Below, in pieces: positions 10,440 through 23,050 of a stretch of 64,000 nt of DNA. The stretch is from Mercenaria mercenaria (lineage: Eukaryota > Mollusca > Bivalvia > Venerida > Veneridae). The first letter of the stretch is position 1; each line of letters starts with the position of its first letter. The stretch covers positions 49,238,001-49,302,000 of the forward strand of contig NC_069371.1 in NCBI RefSeq assembly GCF_021730395.1, given 5' to 3'. The notes beneath the pieces are model-generated. The model saw nothing but the letters and a program-made list of their open reading frames with translations. It searched no databases and had not been told where the DNA came from. The position numbers and the translations under genes were made by a program.

Positions 10440-12520
10440 GATCAGATGTGTACATTAAAATAATTTAATTTTTATGACACAATTTAAATTTAAGAATAAA
10501 AATGATGTTAGAGGTATCTGTTTCTTAAAATGAATATTTTGTGTATCGTAGTATGCAGTATTGAGGTACGTATTATTTATTAAACAGTAAACAAATCAAA
10601 GCTTGAAGAAAATATAAGTATTATATGGAATACATAAACAAGGATGGACTGTTAATGTTTGTCGGTTTTTCTCTTTAACAAATTACATGTGCACTTTTAT
10701 AACAACAATGAATGAGACATTTCCGATTAAATCCTAATAGGTCTACAGGAAAAATACTTGAAGCGATATTTGAAAAGAAAAGGGAAGCACTGCTCTTACT
10801 GGATTTTATCGGGGAGTTTCTGTGTAATGGAACCGTCCGCCTCTGCGGAGCTGGGGAAATCGAGTCAAGCATTCATTTATTTTATACAACAATTACTAAA
10901 TCGTGGAAATCCTTAGTTCTATAAACAAAATTAGCCAATTTTTATAATACATCCATATCGTTCTTCTATTCAAAAAACAAACCACGGCAAAATTACGCTA
11001 TATTTCACGTGATACAGCTTACGCGTGCAAACGTGCGTTTAAATGTAAACTGTGTCTCAGAGAAGAGCATGGAACAAGCTAGACGGGGACACCTTTGATC
11101 TGGCGCTAGGCAAGACAGAAAGCCCAGGTCAGCCTTATGAGTATAACGCTCTCATAATCAGGATCGTAAATTGATGATTGTTTGAATTATAGAATTTGGA
11201 ATTACGGATAAGGCCGTATTCACAGACATTCCAGTATTATTCACAGAATGTTCGAATGAAAGGAGGACACCGAACATGAACTATCTAGGAAATTTAAGAC
11301 TGACAATTATGGGACAGAGATGGAACATTTGAAGTTCCGGCGAAAATGCGTCGAAGCAATTGTGAGAAAAGGTTTCGAATAAAAGCAATTTTGAAATTTA
11401 TCAGCTTATAGTATGTATCGTATGTACTAAGCACTTCGTTGAGTTTTAGGATAGCAACGAGTAAAACATCGGTTTAAGGACACTAAAGTGAGGTAAAATG
11501 GCACAAATCGCACAAATAGTGAGACGTGTCCGTATTGCCAATGCGTGTTTAATGTAATACCATGGGACGAAGACGTAAATAATGGTGTTAAGAAATGTTT
11601 ACCATAACCGTTCACTTTTTTTGTAAGTTCGAGTTTAATCTAGATTAATCTGTGTAAAAAGTGAACGGTTATGAAACGGTTATAAAAAGTGAAAAACATT
11701 TCTTAACACCATTATTTACGTCTTCGTCCCATTTAAGTTTGGAAATGCTGATCAGGTATGCACATTAAAATAATATCATTTTTTATCAAATTTGATGATG
11801 GTCGTTTCCGTTTATAATGGCTTCAAATCATTAGGTAATATTAAGATCCGTTTGTGTTAAGTAGCTTCAAGCATTGATTCATTTAACAAGAATTATTTAT
11901 TCGTGGAAAACATAACAAATAACCAATGAAATAGAAATGCATATAAAATACATCCAGTTCTTTAATTCAGGAAACCTGGCCACAATATGCTATATTTCAC
12001 GTGATGCTGCTCACGGTTACAAATGTGCATTGCATGTGCCATTGGAAAGAGCATTGCATAAGTTAGACGGGAATACCTTTGATTTGGCACTAATCAAAAG
12101 AAGGAGTTAGCCCAATACAGCCTTACGAGTATAAAGCTCTTATAATAAAGGCCGTGAATTGATTATTGTAATCTTCTTGTAAATGATGGAATTTGGAATT
12201 TAAGGAAAGCAAATATTTAATAAAGCCTAATTTACACACAAGCCAGTATGACTTACAGAATGTAAGAATGTTAGTAGGATGCACTTAATGAAACATCTAG
12301 GATATTTAAAATGAAACCTATGAGTTAAGGGATGGAAAACTTGAAAATTCTGTGAAAATGCCTTGTCACAATTGTGAGTAAAAAATACTGAATAAAAACC
12401 ATTCTGAAAACTACCAGCTTATATATTGCATGTACCCAGAACTGCATCGTACAGCATTTCCGTTGTGCTTTACGATAAAAGAACGAGTAAAATATCGGTT
12501 TCAGGACACTAAACTGAAAA
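10440..12520 (+). repeat. Nested tandem pair of ~1-kb repeats in unit 1
   Basis: 10440-11400 and 11733-12520 share the same order of blocks: gtttggaaatgctgatcag, gctatatttcacgtgat, and a block beginning gaatttggaatta. The same pair occurs in unit 2 (33200-34200 and 34480-35335), so this pairing predates the block duplication. A 65-residue open frame in the second half (best at 33959-34156) is broken in other copies and is probably not a gene. Confidence 0.65.
11562..11732. repeat. Large hairpin specific to unit 1
   Basis: The left arm begins atgggacgaagacgtaaata and the right arm ends with its complement, tatttacgtcttcgtcccat. The arms run about 60 and 78 bp around a taatctagatta centre. Unit 2 has only a diverged left arm near 34368-34420. 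Confidence 0.8.
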
Positions 12521-14620
12521 TCTGTTTGTACTATAATTGATTTGCGAACATGCTGATACGAGCAACGTTCTAAAAATTTTCAGATATCACAGGACATATT
12601 TTCTGATAACATAGTTATATAACAAATTGATAAGTTAAACTTAACTGGCATAAAATATTTCAATCTTTTATCACGTTTTTATGAACTTGAATTCGTTAAA
12701 CTGTTTCTTGTTGATCGCGATCGCGTATTATTCATATCCGAAAGTTATATACTTACTTTGTATTTTAGTATTAATTATTTAACGAAAGATATGAATCTCT
12801 AAATGTACAAACATTTTGTGATTACAACAGTCAATATTCACAAGTGTTACGTTCTGTAAACTGCATTGTTTACATGTTAAGTATAACAACTGTCAACGAC
12901 CTTATAATATATGTATCGTATCGTATCGTATCGTATCGTATCGTATCATATAGTATCGTATCGTATCGTATCGTATCGTATCGTATCGTATTGTATTGTA
13001 TTGTATTGTATTGTATTGTATTGTATTGTATTGCCTTGCGATGCATTTGCATTTGCATCTGTGTATTTGCACTGTACCGTATCGTACCCTACCTAACCGT
13101 ACCGTACCGTACCTTACCTTACTGTACTGCACCGCACATAACAGCACCGTACCGCACTGCACTGCACTGCATTGTATTTTATAGTATTGTATAGACAGTA
13201 GTTCATTTGGAAGTTATGCATGACTGTTTTATACACGAGCTCTGTTTGCGAAAATCAGCGGCAATTAACGAAAATCAAAGTATCAATATTAATGTTATAT
13301 ATAAAACAATCGTGATCTTTCACCCGATACAGTTTGAAAATATAGAATCACATCCCATTTACAAGTTATGAAAGTGTAAACAAAAGCTGTTGGATAACCA
13401 TGTAATTATTGCTAACTTTAAGATTTTATGTATCATAAACGAAAGAATCAGTTATTGAAAGGGAAATATATCAGATATAATCCGATACTTGAATGATAAA
13501 TAGCTTAATCCTAAACGTTTAACATAGTTCAAAATGTTTGCTGAAGGGAATTAGTTTTGAATTATAAGCTGTAAATTCTATGTTATCAAAAGAAGACCTC
13601 CTTTAGGTATTAATTTTATTATACTTCTCATCTTAAAAATATGTGACGGATTAAGTGGTGTAAGAAAAGAAAAGAATGCAAAAGTTGTATTTCATTTTGT
13701 ATTCTTGACTTTGCAATCCTTTTGCAAACAAACTGCAGTTGGTGCAAAAATGTAGGAAAAGCTTTGGATAAATGAATATGATAAATAGTTATTTCTCTTA
13801 AGTTATTACTGAGGAAATATAATATATACAGGAGAATAAAATTACAAATTTAGTAGATTAAATCATCTGAAAAAAAGTCTGATCCCTACAAAGAAGAAAA
13901 TGTTAAACAGGCAAATTTTCTTAATAACTACAAACACAATAATCTCAGTAATCTGTCGGAAGTCTTTCCTACTTCTTCGTGGAATTAAAGGGGCCTGTCT
14001 CATCAAGACACTTACGAGATTTTTTTCTAGTATCAAGTAACTATTCACTATAGTCCATTTAGTTTTTTAATCAAAAATAAAAACAATATATTTCGAGTAC
14101 ATGTGACTGAATACATTTAAAAAGGTGAATCTGCATTCTGTATTTAAACAAATATTTTCGTAAATCTGAGTACTATATACATGAATTGAAAAACATATCT
14201 TTCTCCGCATAAAGGTAGATTAAAAATTGGTCTGTAAGTAGATATTACTGAACCAACAACGAGTTTTATCTACGTTTCGATTTGTAATTTGTACAGGCCA
14301 TGTTTAGTCAGTACACAAGCATAACTTGCTGAAGATTACCACCATATGTATCTCTAATAAAAATTATAGTTTAAATATTTTATTATTGGTTTACTTGCAT
14401 ATATCTAAAAGTATAATTATATGTTTCTGTGCTTTTTATCTAAACGTCCTCTTCCTGATGTCGTGAGAGAGCTTTTGCTGTGAAGTAAGTCCATTGTTAC
14501 CTAATTGATGTCCTTGACATTGATGTACTTGTCATTTCAATCGTTATCAGTTTATCGAGTTAAAATTATTCGTTGTTGAACTATATAAGTCATTGGCATA
14601 GGGTAAATATCTATCTACTA
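12521..14620. other. Intergenic DNA beyond unit 1
   Basis: Apart from the pentanucleotide array at 12911-13190, I see only AT-rich sequence without a supportable gene. Confidence 0.5.
12911..13190. repeat. Drifting pentanucleotide array (TCGTA to TTGTA to CCGTA)
   Basis: The run begins as tcgta repeats, switches to ttgta near 12990, breaks at tgcatttgcatttgcatctg, then continues as ccgta/ccttac/ctgca variants to about 13190. Open frames through it in both strands (V-S-Y-R-I type repeats) are by-products of the five-base period. Confidence 0.93.
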
Positions 14621-14624
14621 TATT

Positions 14625-15385
14625 TGTTAGTCCCCTACCGGTGGAACATCGAGGGAGACTATAGGAATGCCCTCCGTCCGTCCGTCCGTCCGTATGTCCG
14701 TCCGCAAATCTGGATCCTGCAATTACTCAAATAGTTTTCAAGCTAGGTTCGTATACCTTGGTATGTGAATAGAGGGCAAAAATTATGCATGTACACCACT
14801 TATGATTGTAGGCCATAGTTCAATGTCATATTGAAGGTCAAGTTAAAATTGTTTCTGCTCCATAATTTTATATGCATCGATGGATTATATTAGTGCTATA
14901 CACAAACGTTCCCCATGACGAGACAATGTGTCAATTCATGATCTATGCTTGTCGGTTAAAGGGCAAGCTCACAGTTTAAGGTCAAGTAAAAACTTGTTTC
15001 CACTCCATAACTTGTATATGCATTGAAGTAGTTTCTTACCACTACAAGCAAAGTTTCCTCGTGACCAGAAAATATTTCGCATACATGACCCATGCCCGGT
15101 GGTCAAAGGTCAAGGTCACTATTGAAATTAAAGTAAAATCAGTTTTTGTTTTCCTTAGCTTCTAAATGCCTTGAAGCATTTTTATACACACTCAAACGAT
15201 ATATTGCTTGTGTTGCTTGCATGACCCATGCCTATTAATCAGAGGCCAAAGTAGCAGTAGCATATGATTCAAGTGTAAATGACTAACACTGTTGTAAGCA
15301 ACCACAAGGGACAAACACTAACAAAGTTTTCTACCGACTTCTGTATTGCCACTGCAATACCCGGTCACTTGTTATGACCGTTACA
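14625..15385 (+). repeat. Dispersed repeat with (CCGT)n near its start
   Basis: It opens agtcccctaccggtggaac, then gggagactatagg and a ccgtccgtccgt run at 14668-14703. Diverged internal blocks with aggtcaagttaaaa and aggtcaaggtcac motifs follow. It ends near actgcaatacccggtcactt. This resembles a repeat type I recall from bivalve genomes; it has no open frame. Confidence 0.5.
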
Positions 15386-15785
15386 GTACTGTATCCATAA
15401 TTTCATTCATCTGCCAATTGAATTACTTCATATCACATCGATGATTATAATGAATACAAATGTATGTCATCTCGTCCGTTTGTTCGGCAGTGTTTTAGAC
15501 GAGCCAGTATTCTTGCAAGGTAGGTACTTCAGATCCTCGAAATAAATCAGTAGGTTTTCCCACATTGTTACAATTTTACTATCAATTGCACTTTCATCAA
15601 AAAAACATCCGGCTAGTCTGAAATTTAATTAATGATGTATGAACAAAATAATTCGACACTTAAGAACGGTTCTATACTATGTAAGCTTGAAGAAATTACT
15701 TTCTGAAACATATGAGAGCAGAAAAGCAAAGGTCACCGCACTCGTTTTTATTTTATTTGGCATTTTCTTCACCCACTATTGATGT

Positions 15786-16064
15786 TTGTTTGTTTTGGGG
15801 TTAACGCCGTTTTTCAACAGTATTTTAGGTAGGTAACGGCGGGCAGCTAACCTTATCAGTATTCCTTGATTCTGTATAAGTACAAACCTGTTCTCTGGAA
15901 GTAACTGCCAACTTCCCCACATGAATTAGAGGTGGAGGACGAATGATTTATGATACAATGACTTTTATAAAATCGTCATGGAGAACATACGCCCCACCCG
16001 GGGATCGAACTCATGACCCCACGGTCCGTAGATCTGCGCTCTCCCTATTGAGCTAAACGGGCGG
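15786..16064 (-). mobile_element. tRNA-derived SINE, family S2
   Basis: On the minus strand the head reads ttagctcaatagggagagcg with B box gagttcgatccc. The body with gtatgttctccatga follows, and the end is near ttgaaaaacggcgttaac. Same family as 39746-40022. Confidence 0.8.
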
Positions 16065-17105
16065 CTTTCACCCACTGTTGAGCATTTCTAATATTATGTA
16101 AAATTGAAAAATTGGGGGTACTTTATAAAACATATACATTTATGTAATATCCCACTTAATGTTAAAGGTATGTCAGGTCTTACATGTTACTACGAATACA
16201 TGGTGGCGTTAGTATTATATAAGAATAAATGTCACTAACAAATCTCTTTCATCATGGAAAATACGTATAGCACTTTATATTATCTTGGTAGTATCAATTA
16301 AAAGAAAAAGGATTATATAGAAATATCAAAATTCATCAATTTTTACATATATTTCTTAGATGCACGATGACCCCAACTTTTTTCTTGCCATTTTAAAGCG
16401 TATCGTATTTGTGGGTCATTAAATCAGCAAAATATTCTTAAAATCTTAACAACAGAATTGTTTGGTACATTTAGATACGTATTGTCCATGTAAGAATATT
16501 TGGAATCTTAAAATGGTAACTCAGTTTTAATAGCATAAACAATCAATATTGACAGAAATATGCATTTGGTCAGGTAAAGTGGAGTTAAGGGTTCCTTGGA
16601 GTTTGGGCTTTCGTCTTTAGCTATTGCTTTTGGCTAACACTGCGTTAATGATGTTTCAAAGGTTGGATAAATAATTACTGGAGTGGAAGAGACCTTTAAA
16701 CGTTTTGGCAAATATTTGTAACTAAACACAAAAACAAAGAAACAAGCTTACTGACTTGTTTGTAAGCCTGATTTTGAATTAATTTTATACAAATTAATTG
16801 TCCACTGGTGATCTCCCACAAAACTTCCCAAGTTCCATCTTGTTTTGACAAAAAATCACGACAGGGTCAAGTGTTTCCTATATGATTTTATAACAAAACC
16901 TTGAAAACCTTCTCATGAATTTCAATGTTATTTTGCCGGACTGTTTCTTCTTATACCTGTTTAACCTCCGAAACTCTGGTGATATAGGGCCATTATAGCC
17001 CTCATGTTCTGGTGTAAGAATGTTCTCAACAAGAACCTAGTATCATCATTTCATGCACATTATTACATTTTCTTTATATAAAATGTGCATGTGGCTAAAT
17101 AAAGT
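16065..17105. other. Intergenic DNA
   Basis: AT-rich sequence with no recognisable gene or repeat beyond short homopolymers. Confidence 0.4.
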
Positions 17106-17589
17106 TTGTTCTTATCTGCAATGCGTTTATTTGTTCCATTACCATTTTATGGTAGGCATGTGTTAATAATAGATCTCGAAACAAAAATAAGCTGGAAATA
17201 TGTTATCAATGGGGAGGAATACCTTTCAATATCTGTTAAATGTCACATGCTGAATTATCTTTCTTATGGTTATAACGTTGGTCGATGTAATGTGAACTAT
17301 GTCCCATGCATAGAGACAGTTCTGTGCTTTCTTTCAAAGGCTACTGAAAACATTAAAATATGTGCTCTCGGTTATTATAAATATATCGAATAAATATAAA
17401 GAAAATTATTATGGTTTTGTACAAATAGACATGGCCGCACCTGAAGTGACTACAACAAAACTGTCACGAGACGTTGTAACGCCGTATAAATCACATATTC
17501 CTGAAAAAGCAGTTGTAAATGCTCTGTGCGAGTACCAATTCAAGTGTGTTAAATCTCAAGTAACACGTGCACACGCTTGTTGCTTTTGA
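17106..17589 (+). other. Two overlapping unidentified open frames
   Basis: One frame (17106-17393, no ATG at its first codon) is followed in another frame by 17362-17589. Their composition is more protein-like than the surroundings (cysteines, a G-E-E-Y-L-S-I segment, then M-A-A-P-E-V-T-T-T-K). I do not recognise a family. They lie in the gap between the two duplication units and have no counterpart seen elsewhere in the window. They could be a decayed gene or chance. Confidence 0.2.
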
Positions 17590-18648
17590 CATTACTTACA
17601 ACTGCATTCCCAGTAAATGAGTTGAACAAAAACATTCTGAGGCATTTTGAAGTGACAAAGAAAATCAGCTATGTTTTTTACAAATTATACTTTCTTGTTT
17701 TTATCAACGTTTTGTAACTCAACACATCAATAATCTAAAATATATTTTTACTAAATGTTCCTCCTCTGTTGAATTGTTTAAACAATGGAAAAGGCAAGTC
17801 GGTGGTAATATCAGACTAAGATTTTGATAGCAGGATGGTCTTCCAATGCAACCGCTTTCATAGCTTCGGGTATTGTATAATCACCCCTTGGATATGGTGC
17901 CTGCTTTTAAATTTTGTCCTTTGACAGTTTCTGTGATATGCAGGCTCCGTTACCTCAGATTCTCTTACTAAATCCAGTTTGCTTAGTTCTGCCCTTTCTT
18001 TCCTCTTTTAGTGCAAACCCATTATTTAAACTGGGGACCATACGTAACTATTCATGGAATAACAAATTAATGCATCATTGAAGGTTCCATGTGCATGTGA
18101 ACAAATCTGAGGATGTCTCTAAAAAAAGTATACTTGTAACATGTGTAAATTGCGAGTTCTGCTCAACCCAGGGCGGGACGGCGTGGACGGTGGCATGCAT
18201 TTCCACTACCGTCAATCAAATCTAGCCTGCAATATTTTCATTTTTGTCAAGTTTGGGGACCTGTGGAGTTTCCACTTTTTCTATTTCATAAGAACACATT
18301 TAGTTTAATTATTGTGAAACAGAGGTAAAAGGTAGTTAATTAAAAATATTTAAAAAAAACCACACAGTTTAATGTGATATTGATGTAGATTGTAACTTAT
18401 GAATGTGAATGTGATTAACTGGTCAATAGGATATAGTTGTTTGTCACTCATCTACGTCATAAACTTGAAATACTTGAGAACAATAATGACATTTAGTGAC
18501 TGTTTCCTGGTTATCAGCTAAGTACGGGCTCGTGTCTTTGATATAAACACTGATTAGTTATATGAATGAGAATCTATGAGAAGTGTTCATTTAAATAAAG
18601 ATACGATGTTTATGATACCTTGATCAGACTTTAATAAAGAGTTATTCT
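17590..18648. other. Upstream region of copy A'
   Basis: No clear TATA box could be fixed. A dispersed repeat at 18165-18290 (ggacggtggcatgcatttcc and gggacctgtggagtttccac) recurs in inexact form in intron 1 of A' at 19325-19443. Confidence 0.45.
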
Positions 18649-21216
18649 ATGTCTCTATGTCAGTCTTCGCTGAAAATGAAGAAAATGAAATTGGTAATGT
18701 TTGTTTGTTACTTGACATTTATAAGTGCCTATTGTTTCTCTGTGAATGGTGTATACAAAGATCAAGGGGCTTCAAAATCTAGAACAGAAATGGAAATAGA
18801 CAGTGGCTGCACTGAAAAATGGTGTGAAACATACAGGTATGTGTTTTATTACACATATACATATATATTTATAGGTTTATTACAATTATAATTCTTTTAC
18901 GTAGCAGATGATCACCACATGATTTATGGTCCCCTTAAGTACAAAAAATATGCGTGTGTAATAAGTATATCTTAGAAACCTTTCCATATGTGTCCCTGAA
19001 AGATATATCCTGTATTTATATCCGTTATACCCGTTCCCCGAAAGAAATTAAAGAAGTCAAAATGATGGACAAGGAATTGATGGTGTTGTTTTTGTAATTT
19101 CCCACATTAATTATTCTTCTTCACACATATATCTCTTCCATAGGCATGCTAATGAAATTTCATATAAATGTATTACCCTTTAAACTGCTGGATCACAGCA
19201 AAATAGATCTACTCGAACATTTTCGTTTGCAAAGAATTGATACAAAATATATAACTATCTAATATCAAGAAAAGTAAAAATCAGTATAAAAATATACAAA
19301 CCCATGTGGAATTTTCATTTTCATCATTTTTCCGGGGATAGACGTCTTGGACGGAAGAATACAATTCCACTATCGTCCATGAATTAGCTCATTTTTATAT
19401 TTGTCGAGTTGGGCGAGCTATGGTGTTTCCACTTGTTCTAGTTTAGATGACTGACTCCTTTTGGACGTTTGCTGTTGTATTTTCAAGGGAAAATATGCAA
19501 CTAAATAAAATAAAATTATTATATTATGAAATTTTTACTGCAAGAGTTTTCGAGTCACCAATGCAATGTTTTTCCATTTGCAGCTTTTCTGAGTTAGAGA
19601 GAATGTACAGAGGTTTATTTTTGTCAGAATTAGAGTTCTTTTTGCAACAGTTGCTATTTTACCTGGATAGAGATATAATTCTGTATCGTGAAGGGGTCAG
19701 AGACTTTGACTACATTGTTGGATCTGACGGCGATGGTGATTCTTGTTGTGTAACGTAAGTATACGTTGTTGTGTAACGTAACTATTCGTTGTTGTGTAAC
19801 ATAAGTAACGTAAATATCCGTTGTTGTGTAACGTAAGTATCCATTGTTGTGTAACGTAAAGATCCGTTGTTGTGTAACGTAACTATTCTTTGTTGTTTAA
19901 CTTAAGTATCCGTTATTGTTTAACGTAAGCATCTGGTTGTTGTGTAACGTAAGTATCCGTTGTTGTGTAATGTAACAATCCGTTGTTGTGTAACCTAAAT
20001 ATTCATTGTTGTGTACCATAGGTAACAATTGTAATGTCACGTCTGTAACTGTTGTTGTGTATTGCATGTAATCAAATAAAATCTACTTGCACAAATAGTA
20101 GAAACAAGATTTTGTTCTTCTTAAACTGTGCAGCGTCAGTTTTTAAGAATTAAATATTTACGTGTAATATTACATTAAAGCAGTTTAATATAATTGTATT
20201 TATGTGCAATTTATGTTAAATAGATATCTTACAAAAAGTTTAATGTGGAAATACTTTGGTAAAACTCCGTCCATGCGGCTCGATATAATACGTAAAAATT
20301 ACATTTTTGTTTGCATGCTTAGCATTTTAAACGTCGAGTAGAAATACCTGCATACATTTTATCTATTACCGGCCCATGAATACTTAAACAGCTTCGACCA
20401 ACACTTAAATCTGCATAACCATGGAAAACATTAAGAGGTTGTTTCATTAAATGTTATAGGAAGCAAATTGCTTATCGAAACTATTCACTGCAAAATGTGA
20501 TGGGTGTGACACGACGCGTTGTTCATCTTACCCATCCAAATCCCAGGAAAAACAAGTACCAGTACATAACACAGGCAACATGCATGTAAGTGCTTATAAA
20601 GTTTAATGTTTGTTAATAGTCAAATTTATCATCTTAAGACACTTCAATAAATGATCAAACGTCCTAACTGGTCTTAATTATGTAAGTATATCAGGTAACA
20701 CCAGACAAAACACCAACTGAAATATAATCCTGTTTGTTTCGGTAAACTGTAGTCGTTGCCATAAAGGCTACCAAAACAAACATGGTTATATTTGTGTGGT
20801 GTTACCTAAGGATACACTCAAAGAATTAAGACCATTGTAACCTTTATGACACCGACTAAAGTTTACACTGTTTACGATTAAAAAAAATACTTCATATAGC
20901 TAGAATACTAAAACGCTGAGTAAATTAAAAACTGTTCATGTACAAGAACTAAAATGTATTTCTTCGCACCAAGTTTCAGTTGTACCGTAATGTACTAATA
21001 CATGGATAAAAATAGAAAAGCTTTATGTAGTTTATTTGTTACTATATTTACCTATCAATGTTTCTGTCTTTTAGTGGAGTCGGCTCATGTGATGGCATAT
21101 GTGTTTTGGAGGATACTGTGAGAACAGTCCTTGTGTACGACAGACGATCAGTTACATTTGATCAGGTTTTAGTACCGAGCTATTGTTCGTGCAAAAGAGC
21201 AGACAATAAAAAATGA
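18649..21216 (+). CDS. NGF/Spaetzle-like secreted cystine-knot ligand, copy A'
   Basis: Four exons, 18649-18836, 19584-19754, 20460-20585 and 21075-21216, all phase 2, giving 208 residues. A second in-frame ATG at 18676 has a better context (A at -3) and starts a cleaner signal peptide, which would give 199 residues close to the 197 of B and B'. Numbering from the first ATG: C54 and C59 in C-T-E-K-W-C-E-T-Y, C117-C118 after S-D-G-D-G-D-S, then C161, C167, C171, C199 and C201. The last six are spaced 43-6-4-28-2, matching NGF exactly in three of five intervals. N-Y-S in exon 3 is an N-glycosylation site. The C-terminus adds a short basic tail, A-D-N-K-K. Exon 2 ends inside a tandem array that repeats its own splice donor. 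It is the sister of partial copy A. Predicted role: extracellular ligand, by family. Confidence 0.82.
19325..19443 (+). repeat. Dispersed repeat in intron 1 of A', also at 18165-18290
   Basis: The blocks gacggaagaatacaattcca, tttttatatttgtcgagttg and ggtgtttccacttgttcta recur upstream at 18165-18290 with the same order and spacing. Confidence 0.5.
19741..20035 (+). repeat. 23-bp minisatellite made from the exon 2/intron 2 junction of A'
   Basis: About twelve units of roughly gttgttgtgtaacgtaagta plus tcc. The first unit is the end of exon 2 (Cys-Cys codons tgttgt, then gtaac) joined to the donor gtaagt. Units near 19828 and 19945 keep a perfect gtaagtat donor; others have decayed. Copies B and B' have no such array at the same junction. 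Confidence 0.92.
20669..20834. mobile_element. Palindromic MITE in intron 3 of A', fuller copy
   Basis: Arms of about 75 bp begin tggtcttaatt and include aggtaacacca and atcctgtttgttt blocks. It is shared with copy A (266-394), so it is older than the duplication. Confidence 0.72.
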
Positions 21217-21288
21217 TCACAATGTGTAAGTTTATGGTGGAGAAAAAAGAACTTGGGTTAAGCATTGAATGATCAAATGTGACGCAGA

Positions 21289-21294
21289 AATAAA
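21289..21294 (+). terminator. Poly(A) signal of copy A'
   Basis: AATAAA lies 73 nt after the TGA, in the context gacgcagaaataaaatgat shared with copy A. Confidence 0.55.
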
Positions 21295-23050
21295 ATGATG
21301 AAACTTTATTACAAACCTGAATTCATTCAACAAACGTAGAAGACGCGACAGTGACAATTTTGCACCCGCATTGTACGAAAGGTTTTATGCTAGGCAAATG
21401 CATAACATTTATGTTATAGTCAATCACAGTACAGTATGATGTATAACATAACTTGATATCAGATATGAATTCGAATGGCCGTTCTTAAAATAACGGAGTG
21501 ATAGCTTATAGCAGAAGATAAATATGATATCAATCTTATATAATTACGCATTAATCAAGCAATGTTTGAGAAAAAAAAATGAAATTGTATGTTGTAGAAA
21601 ATAACCAGAAGATCTAAATCTACTAGCATTTCGCTTCTAAATCACATGTTTAATGAACAAAAAACTAAGATAAGAAAGGAATACGTACATACAAATGCTA
21701 TGCTTTCGAAAGCCGCATAAACGAAACTGGTGGTAGCCGTATGAATCGAACTTCGTGGCTATTAGGGAACAACTTAATACCAAATTTATCATTTAACAAA
21801 ATATAAAGTACATTTCATTACTTATATATAGGCCGTAAGTAAACACACGTTAAATGTTATAGATTCACAATGCTTACATTAAATGGTATTTCAATGCGTC
21901 TTACATGTAAGTACATAAAACTCCACAAAATCAGTGATGCATGCGAAATACTCGAATAACTGCAAAACCCTCCATGACGCAACTGAAAAAAAAACATATT
22001 TAGTGTTAGATAAAGCAGTCAACCGACATTCCTTATTATTGCGTCGCAAACCATATTTTGTCTTTATATTACAAAGATAAGACTATTTCTTATGTCTAGC
22101 TAAAGTTAAAAAAAAATTCTTTTGTTAAAGGCTCTAGCTAAAGTTAAAAAAAGAACGCTTTTGTTAAAGGCAGTTACTAAATAAGTCAATTAATATGCAG
22201 ATCTGAATTGAAGAATAATTTTATACTGGGAATTCGTTATTATCATACTAAGCCACATCCTACATTCATTTGACAGTTTGAACACTGCGGATATAGATAC
22301 AACGTGATTTTTGTTTAATAAATAACATTTTCTCATCAGCATAGTTAATGATAAAACATTAGTGAACGTTTGAATTCAATGTAGTGCAATAATTAATGAT
22401 ATGTTCAAACAAAGAATTCAATATGCACTATTAAATAAAGTGTTAATCATTACATTGTATTATTATTATTTTTCTTGTTATAATATCTGTAAGAAAATCC
22501 TATAGAAGCATAGAACGTAACAAGTGAAAACAATAACAAACTTTGTTTGTTTGAGTCTGTTCAATGAGAAGTAATAAATTGTCCGCTCACATCGGCTTAA
22601 GACGAATTATGCTATTCAAATGTGTTGAATGCACTCCATGATCCAAAAGTACAAGAAAATATAACAGCGTCGAGTACAAGTACGGGAAGACATTTGTGAC
22701 CACCACGTGGCACTTAAAGACTGTTCTTGTGATATGGGTTAAACAATCTGTAAGAAGATCCTTTCGGTGCAAAGTTTATCAAATATGCAACAGCTCTCAC
22801 GCTCCAAACATGGCTTTTTCAAAAGCGATATTCTAGTATTCAAATTTATTAAATAGACCCCATGATCAAAATATATTAGAAAACACACTGCGTCCAAGTA
22901 CGTGGAGATACTTCACAGCAGCTGCATTGTATAAAAAAAAACATCGTTATGAAGCTTAGACCATAAACAATGATAAACAAAATATCCATTACAAGCTAAT
23001 TTTATGTACTTTCATAAATCTTGGATGATAAACAGAAAACTCACGGACAA

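Larger units (their letters stand above)
1..12520 (+). repeat. Block duplication, unit 1 (copies A and B)
   Basis: Collinear with 20393-35335: exons, introns, intergenic spacers, one SINE and a nested ~1-kb repeat pair occur in the same order. The offset grows from about 20.4 kb at A/A' to 21.3 kb at B/B' and 22.8 kb at the end, as unit-specific insertions accumulate. Similarity fades near 12520 / 35335. The left edge is outside the window. Coding exons are most alike; the flanks are diverged but easily aligned by eye. Confidence 0.85.

Noticed and set aside
12844-13194. Open frames with I-V-S-Y-R or R-Y-D-T-I repeats
   Set aside because: Produced by the pentanucleotide array; no start, splice or codon support.
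19755-20035. CRISPR-like array
   Set aside because: Units are directly adjacent without spacers, and the unit derives from the neighbouring exon end; a eukaryotic minisatellite.
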